Shown: positions 57,505 through 64,000 of the stretch, one piece after another
Position numbering within the stretch: position 1 is the stretch's first letter
How the letters are laid out: each line of letters opens with the position of its first letter
Source of the DNA: Hymenopellis radicata
Lineage: Eukaryota > Basidiomycota > Agaricomycetes > Agaricales > Physalacriaceae
Direction of reading: 5' to 3'
NCBI GenBank assembly: GCA_015501595.1
Contig: JADNRX010000094.1
Location: 62,001 to 126,000, forward strand
DNA: 64,000 nucleotides
The notes under the pieces: generated by a model
Seen by the model: the letters and a program-made list of their open reading frames with translations, nothing else
The model's database searches: none
Told to the model about the DNA's origin: nothing
Program-made: the position numbers and the translations under genes

Positions 57505-58045
57505 TGCGGGCAATGATCGTGGCAGGAGTGTCCAAATCGGGACACTGCCGCCACGACGCGCCGTGCGAATCAGGCAGGTAACCTTGAACGTAAGCCTCAG
57601 TTCGAACACGTATGAACAGATATGAATTTTGTTATCTAGTGAGGTCTATGTAGGACTAGCTCGCACGCGTTCACGATAGTAGTATTGATGTTGTTGTAGG
57701 TGGTCGTGATACCGCCCTGCTTTCTTCATGCCTTTCGCGCGTCGTTCTCTGGGATAGTGAAGATGGGCATACGGATAATGACAACGTCGATGTTGAAACA
57801 TCGATCCAACAACACCTCGGACGATTCGAGCGTCGGAGTCGCCGGCTGGGATGATCCCTTCCGGAAACAGCGTTCAACGCCCTCCCTTAGTACTACGCGA
57901 CACAACTTTCAAATTGCGGTCCTCTCGGCCACATGATACGGCTGGTACAAAATGCTCAATCTTCGTCGCTCATCTGCATCCACCTTTCAGCTCTTTTTCC
58001 TTACTGTCTTCTTCTTCGCCACTTTTCCACTTTACTCAAGCTATT
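57505..58045. other. Exo84 / secreted-protein divergent region with repeat R2
   Basis: 541 bp between divergent start codons. 57659-57893 is repeat R2, and the last 100 bp before ATG 58046 are CT-rich. Confidence 0.55.
57659..57893 (+). repeat. Repeat R2, about 235 bp
   Basis: Second copy of the R1 repeat in the same orientation about 3.3 kb away, with substitutions and gaps. It lies upstream of Exo84, whose start is 155 bp away. Confidence 0.82.
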
Positions 58046-58445
58046 ATGAAGTTCTTCTCCGCCTTCATCACTGCTGTCGCCCTGGCTTTCGCCGGCATGA
58101 GCGCCATTCACGCTGCCCCCGTCGAAGGCGAGCTCAAGTGGGTCCACTCATCTACGTTGATTTGAACCCAGAAAGCTTACCTTTGTATTCGACTATAGCG
58201 CTCGCGATGCTTGCTTCAGCCAAGGTTACACCATTGGATATACCAACGGTTGTGGCTCTGTTACCAGAGGACGACCTGGGTATCGCATGCGTGATATTGA
58301 AGATGTGTATGTAGCGTCATAATTTTGATTGCTTCAGAACTGACTTTTCTTTGATGAAAGTGAGGCTCGTGAAGCTTGCACCGGAGCTGCCTATCTTGCA
58401 GGCTTCAACGCCGGTATGATTGATGGTGTGAACGCCTGCCTGTAA
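58046..58445 (+). CDS. Small secreted four-cysteine protein
   Basis: A hydrophobic signal peptide (MKFFSAFITAVALAFAGMSA) is followed by IHAAPVEGELN. Two introns separate three exons. The mature part has about 70 residues with four cysteines: RDACFSQGYTIGYTNGCGSV and EACTGAAYLAGF ... GVNACL. The two halves resemble each other (D/E-A-C, a G-Y or A-G-F core, then N-G-C or N-A-C), suggesting an internal duplication with two disulfides. Stop TAA 58443-58445. Such small secreted proteins are common in basidiomycetes; no family recognised and no toxin-like feature seen. Confidence 0.75.
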
Positions 58446-58841
58446 TTTTGCAAAGGTTAGCACCTCTTCAATTCCACCTCGTTGTCGAGGCGTACTGAGC
58501 TTTCTGCCAAGTGCCGACTCTGGCTCCAAGCGATACTTGTTACGGGCTTTACATTACCATGTCTTAGCTCATTCGTTTATTTAATTGATACGAACGCTCT
58601 CAAACAGCGATGGCTATGAGTTTGAAGCTGTGTCGAATGAATTACTCGCTCTCCTGATCCTGCCTGGTTTCACGGCCCAACCCCATGTATCTGTAACAAA
58701 GTAGCGCCCGCCTGGAGGGGAGTATCAAGAGGAACCTTGTTGAAGAGAACAAGGTATCAGAGACGAACTAGAGTCGGACATCGGAGGTATACCCAAATTA
58801 TAATGTATGGAAGAGAAAAGTCCATGGAAATACCAAAGTGT
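58446..58841. other. Convergent 3' region, secreted protein and Chs7
   Basis: About 400 bp between two facing stop codons. No supported gene. Confidence 0.5.
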
Positions 58842-60046
58842 TTAGTATCCACCCGCTGGAGGATAACCACCCCTTCTTTGTCCACTCTGCTGGTTGTAAT
58901 ACTGCTGTCCGCTAACACCGCCAACGAGTGAGGCGGCTGTGCCACGAGCGCCGCCTCCGTAACCACCGGCGCCGTGATAGTTGCTGTCCTCGTCTGGGAA
59001 GTCTTGTCCACCGGCCAGTAAGGGATCCTTGACCTCCCACACGGCTGCCTTGCTCCCAACAGAGAATTCGAGGTCCTCTTTCTGTCAGAAGGTGAGGATA
59101 TATTTGGAACACGGGAAAAGGCGGACATACGGTGATGGAATCCCAGTACTTGTACACCATCATGACACTGAGGAGGACACACAGCTCGGAAAAGAACAGC
59201 CCGTCAATGTAGTGCTTGATGGCATCACATATGGTGGTACTGAAAGCAAAGAGGATGACCATGGCAATTGCCCAGAAGGCAGCTCCGAAGATGATGTCGC
59301 CGATGGGCCAGCGGTCCTCAAGCGTCCGCAAAACGAGGATAAGCTGAGAGAGGATGTAGACGGGAACGCAGGCGAGGGGCCAGATGATATATATGATCCA
59401 GAGGGCGGTGGGTTTGGTGAAGGACATGCCGGCAAAGCTTTTGAACGTGGCGATGGCGAAGAAAAAGCCAGCGGCAAACACGAGGAGGCAGGCAATACGA
59501 AGACCCCAGAGTGACTTGGGAGTGCCATCCTCCGCCCACTGGAATCCGACAAATGCGTTGATGAGCAGACAACAGTACGTCGCTGCTACTAGACCAGTAT
59601 ATATTGCTGCAAACCACTGAAGGAGAATAAGAGCCAATTGAGCAGAAATATTTTCGGGTTCGTACCTCATAAGCAGCATTTGCCGTCGGTATGATGCCAG
59701 AGTCGAGGAACGCGCCAATGAGCTGGATGAGGGCATACATCCAGAAAAAGGTCACAATCTCCTTCCTGCCCACGGCGGTGTACTTTGAGCGGATGTGGTA
59801 TATCATAATCGCGGTCATTATAATAGCCACGATATGGATGAAGCATGTTGCTGCTAGTTGTTAGCGACGGTGACCGCCTCGGCGACAGAGCAACGACGTA
59901 CCTGGCTGGAATATGAGCGTCCCGCCCACATCAACGTTGCGACTGTAACAAGTGGGCACAACGCCCTGGTCCGTGCCAACGAGGGGGCATACAACGAGCG
60001 CAGCGGTTTCGCAAAGAGCGTCGAAGGATCCGAATTTCAGGCCCAT
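58842..60046 (-). CDS. CHS7: Chitin synthase export chaperone Chs7
   Basis: An ER membrane chaperone needed for chitin synthase III export. Starts [20 protein letters not shown] and continues [20 protein letters not shown], the conserved Chs7 N-terminus. About seven helices follow: [120 protein letters not shown] and [20 protein letters not shown]. Then [20 protein letters not shown] and a Gly/Tyr-rich tail ending [10 protein letters not shown] few introns of 50-60 bp. Frame is clean. Confidence 0.95.
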
Positions 60047-60303
60047 TTTCGGCGAGGCAAAGAGGGTCTGTTTCCCGAAACTATGTCAGGTCGTTACGAG
60101 CTCTGGAATCCAAGGTATAAGTAAAGAAAAACGGGAGACGGGGGCAAGGTCGCTGCCCAGAGCGATGATGGTGGCGGGAAGAGAGGAGGATAATTCAGGT
60201 TGCTCAAGTGATGCGCCGATCGGAAGCTCCCACGTTCGTGTCGTATACTGTTACACAAGTAATATTATATAGTGTGTGTATACAACCGGTCTCTCTGACT
60301 CTC

Positions 60304-62512
60304 TCAGGTCGCCACTTCTGAAAAGTTTTCGATTTTATCAGCTTTGGCCCGGATTCTCTCCCTCACGCTACTATTGCCGGGGACAACATCAATCATAGCG
60401 AGCGCGCCTTTCACACAAGAAGAAGGATTGATCGCTATTGTCCCATCCAGATTCTACGCGTAGAATATGTGAGCCAGAATTCGTATCAAAACGCTGCTAT
60501 TACCTTCACAAATTGTCTCAATCTACTAGGAACGACGAGAACATCTGGAGCATACTCTCCATCGACGACCATAGTCAAGCCAGCCGAGTGCGTGATATCG
60601 AGGTTGATATCACGCGACTCTTCTAGTGGTACGGGGAATACTGGGTAGAAGCTACAAGTCGCATATGAGCAGAGACTCATGCTAATTCCAGGAGACACTA
60701 ACCTCCGTTGTTGCAGTAAGTGGCGGCAAGTATTCGCCATTCCATCGACATCCTCCGAAAACTGCGGAACTATAGGATCAACTTCAACTCCTTGTATGGT
60801 GAGTTCCTGGGTCTTCATATGGTACATCACGTCCGCGCTTGTTACACCAAACTTGATGTCGTTGATGGTAAAATGCGCTGGATTCGGGACAAGATGTATT
60901 CGCTACGGGTCGTCAGGTGATTGACCAAAGAAAGAGCCTGATGGAAGACTGACTGGATCGCCATTGGTTACTTCAGTTTCAAACTCGGCTTGAGGAAACA
61001 CAGCGTGCGCGCTCACCAAATCACGGACGTTTGGGACTAGAATAGCTATGTGCCCAGGTGATTCGTCCAGCATTGACTTTAAAGGGTTTATAAACTGTTT
61101 CTGAAAGAGTTGCAGAGGTGTCGAGTCCACAGCACCAGCTTCCAGAGATTTGTGCGTTGCGTCAAGAAACGGTCCAATCTTTCAGGAGCTTGGGTATTGA
61201 CGCATGGCATATTACAGAGTAGGACGTACCAAGACAACCACTGTCGGTTTCTTCGACTTAATAGCCGACAGCAACGTCTTCCATGGCTTGAAAGTGAGAT
61301 CGCTATCCGATGTATACGGACCACTGCAAATGCAGACGGAAAAGGACGCGTCCATTGAAGCCGGATCTGACTTGGCTGTTGACCGCGTTCTTAGTGGAGG
61401 AGGCTAAGAAACAATGGGAGTCTGATCCTACGAAACATAAAAGAAAGAAAACGTACTGCAAGAAACTCTGTGACTGAGAACCAACCACCACCACCGTTCT
61501 TTCCTTTCAATGCCACTAAGGCACCAGGGAAAACGCCTAACCCTCCGCTGCCTTTGGCTCCGCCACGAATCTTCACAGATTGGTCAAAGCGAATGGGAAC
61601 CATATGCTTGCCAGACCCCATGCTTCGCGCTGTATCAATTAACAGAGTGCTTTCGTCGAGTTTGGAAGATGTGGATTGTTCGGTATCTTGTGTTATGCGA
61701 CCAACAACGACAACTTCTTCCTGTAGAATAGATAAGATCAGGCAAAAGACGCATGAAATACAAACGTCGGTGATAGAGGCTGGATCGCTATTGAGCTCGA
61801 TCCCATAGTGTTGCTCGATAAGATTACGGAAGTTTTCAATCTGAGTATCCAAGACTATATCCATGAGTTCTGTGTAGGTTCACGAGCTATGTTACGCCCT
61901 ACCTTCGCTTCGTTCCAAAACTTTTTCAAACATGTATCTGTCTGCTCCGCGCATTAGTGTGTTAAGAAGAAAGACGCGTAATTGACTCACAAGAGCGACT
62001 TTTACGTGTCGCTGCATCATCGCTCGGGCCCTTGAACACAACTTTGGCATCAGGGACCGACGGTATGCCTAGCCCCATATCCATTTCCACATCTTCCGAC
62101 TTCATCTGCACACCCCGAGCCGGCGTTGAAGAATTTCCTGGTCTCCGATTCAAGAAATTGGGCATCCGGTTTGCCGTCGACATAACGTGGGCGCCAACGA
62201 GCCGTTTCGTCTTTGGGACTTGTTTCCGCTTGTCCGTCAGTTCGCGTTGCAGACTCTGTTTGAGTGTCACGACCGCGTCCATGTCAAATGGTCTCCTCGC
62301 TTGCGTCTTGAAAGGTGTGTAAAAGTTGGCCGTGGTTGCTTCCCATTTGTAAAAGAGGTCCTCGGGCGAAAGCTCGTAGATTTTGCACATGTTGATGCCT
62401 GACAAGGGTGAGAAAGCGTGAACAGCATAACGTCGAGATACAAACATTCTTCGATGAGCTTTTCATCGAGGTCATCGCCAAACCGATCAAGGATCTCTTC
62501 TTTGCTAGACAT
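60304..62512 (-). CDS. POL12: DNA polymerase alpha subunit B (Pol12)
   Basis: The regulatory B subunit of polymerase alpha-primase, needed to start replication. Starts MSSKEEILDRFGDDLDEKLI, then the N-terminal helical module KIYELSPEDLFYKWEATTAN. A linker follows (VVVGRITQDTEQS), then the OB region FPGALVALKGKNGGGGWFSV and the inactive phosphoesterase domain: SFSVCICSGPYTSDSDLTFK, TVVVLLGPFLDATHKSLE, HIAILVPNVRDLVSAHAVFP, RIHLVPNPAHFTINDIKFGV, HLLQQRSFYPVFPVP and the end DKIENFSEVAT. Short introns throughout. Frame is clean. Confidence 0.94.
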
Positions 62513-62781
62513 GATGATGGAGAGTGGGAGAGTCGCGAAGTCACAAACGCGACGTGACAAGAACGTGACTGTGGCACGACCTGAATATCCTCGATATTCC
62601 AAACAGATTTTTGGAGCACTACTAGTACGTAGTGAGAACAACCGTACTGTATTTTTTGTTGTGCAGCTATTGATGCTCTTCTTAGCCCGTCGGCGCAACC
62701 ATGGACATGGCCCAAAACAATGATTGCAATTCGAAAACAAGCGACATAACAGTGTAAACAGCACAGCAGGGATCACCTCCA

Positions 62782-64000
62782 TCATTCAGAATTAGGGCAA
62801 CTCTCGTCAAAAACCATATTAGCAACAATCAAGTCGTCTTCCCTCATGCGGAGAATGTTCTCGAGTCGTTCCTTCATCTCCGTCTTGGTCCCAGACGCCA
62901 GGATTTTCGGGTTACACGCCGCGTGCGCTGCGAGATTACGCTTTAGAGCCGCTGCGGACAGCTGGCCACAGAGACTCCAACGATTGATCAGTGGAGGGCG
63001 CAATTTGACAAGATACTTGGAGTCGAGGTCTGCACGAGGTCATCATCAGTTGGCGTTCAAAGAAAGCATCGCAATGACCTACTGTCCAGATAATGCTCGC
63101 AATGTTCGGGCATCTCAACGTCAATGATACGGCCCTCTTGATTAATAGTATGTGCTAGACGACGCAGACCAATCATGTCAACGTTGGTATCAAGGATGGA
63201 GAGGTATGTAAGTTTGGTCAGAAGGATAAGGGCGGGAATGGCGTCGTTGTTTACGCTATAATGTGTCAGGCAGATACGAGAGTTGCGATCTAAACACTCA
63301 CTCTGGGTTGATGGCGACAGTGAGGTAAGTCAGGGTGCGCTTGAGAGATGTTAGAATATAAATGCTAGAAACGTCTCGATTGCCAGTTACAAGGATAATC
63401 AGTGAGAAAACCTCACGCTTCGTTGCCAATTCCAGTGTTATCGAGATACAAGACAGAAAGTCTAGGCAGATGTTGTATGTGTACCAAGTCAAAGTCCTGG
63501 ATTTGAGTACCGGTGAAAGATAGCTGTGTAAGGAAAATGAAGCTATTCGGCCTGCTGAACACTAGAGTAGAGTCAGCTACGAATTTACGATAAAGTGCAA
63601 TCCTGACCAGTGAGAACATCTTTCGCATCGATGTTGAGTCCATCTTCATCCTCCAGAGAGTTACTGAGCGAAAGGCTGCGAATTTCGGATGTCCGCAGGA
63701 TCGACATAACGCGAAGATTGAGAAAGCCAAATTCTGCCAGATAGTCGGCAACGCCTTGATGGGTACTGGGAGACAACGAAGAGAGTCTCTTTTTCAATCG
63801 GATTCCAGGTAGAAGCGCGTCTAGTTTCTCAATGAGGATATTCAATCCACGGGGTGATTCCGGTCCTATCGACGGTCCATACAAGAAGTCTACACACGTC
63901 AGTAAAAGACAGGTATGAGAAAAAACGACCCAAGTACCTTCTAGTGTTCTGATCTTTTCCAATAGCTTATCCTCTAAACTCAGATGTTCCTTGTTGTATT
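62782..64000 (-). CDS. Leucine-rich-repeat protein with SAP-like end, truncated by window edge
   Basis: The 5' end lies outside the window. The visible part starts in a helical region ([16 protein letters not shown]), then [20 protein letters not shown]. Leucine-rich repeats follow: [40 protein letters not shown] and [18 protein letters not shown]. Further exons hold [13 protein letters not shown] and an LDSRLQ segment. The C-terminus reads [12 protein letters not shown], then [32 protein letters not shown], which looks like a SAP helix-turn-helix (DNA/RNA binding), ending ESCPNSE. Introns of about 50-60 bp. Function not assigned. Confidence 0.75.

Noticed and set aside
58981..59514. 177-codon plus-strand ORF
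   Set aside because: It is the antisense shadow of Chs7 exons; charged low-complexity translation and no domain.
1..64000. CRISPR array or defence island
   Set aside because: No regularly spaced repeats and a clearly eukaryotic gene structure throughout.

Overview
The window is nuclear DNA of a filamentous basidiomycete, most likely an agaricomycete. Introns are 45-70 bp with GT-AG ends and occur every few hundred bases. The gene set is fungal: eisosome Pil1, chitin-synthase chaperone Chs7, a Zn2Cys6 regulator, Efm7, Str2-type cystathionine gamma-synthase. A large Ty3-type retrotransposon with an agaricomycete-style pol is also present. I saw no CRISPR array, no rRNA or tRNA gene and no bacterial-style operon.

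Layout. Positions 1-1342 hold the 3' part of a MINDY deubiquitinase. A full-length Ty3-type element on the minus strand follows (1415-11808; 253-bp LTRs with one mismatch; 5-bp target duplication). Next is about 2.9 kb with no gene I can support. 14.7-22.1 kb: Zn2Cys6 protein (-) and a very long DYRK/Pom1-type kinase (+). 22.3-28.1 kb: a phosphoglucomutase-family enzyme (-) with 21 exons, eight of them 8-26 nt, divergent from a Pil1-type eisosome protein with a very long tail (+). 28.3-33.1 kb: a BAHD-like acyltransferase and a 7TM-like membrane protein, followed by a decayed partial copy of the acyltransferase locus. 33.5-42.1 kb: Rco1-type PHD protein, APC/C TPR subunit (Cut9/Cdc16) and cystathionine gamma-synthase, all on the minus strand. 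43-51 kb: uncertain membrane protein, Efm7, KAPA-synthase-like enzyme, mitochondrial PDH/BCKDH kinase, CDK-like kinase and ankyrin protein. 51.8-64 kb: pirin, an unrecognised protein, a tail-anchored protein, Exo84, a four-cysteine secreted protein, Chs7, DNA polymerase alpha subunit B, and an edge-truncated LRR/SAP-like protein.

The host genes are mostly housekeeping and do not form a pathway. Three divergent pairs share very short intergenic regions (about 120, 183 and 116 bp). Exo84, Chs7 and Pil1 all act at the cell periphery, but nothing in the sequence shows co-regulation.

Reading problem. About a dozen otherwise healthy genes, and the retrotransposon, lose frame by exactly one base. 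Most breaks fall in a short homopolymer: C/G runs look one base short and A/T runs one base long. The simplest reading is systematic consensus error. With those shifts discounted, the retroelement looks nearly intact, and the one remaining interruption between gag-protease and pol is a UGA in the leaky UGA-CUA context.

Most notable: the phosphoglucomutase microexons, the UGA-CUA junction, the extra large ORF between integrase and 3' LTR, a 235-260 bp repeat flanking Exo84, and the duplicated acyltransferase segment.
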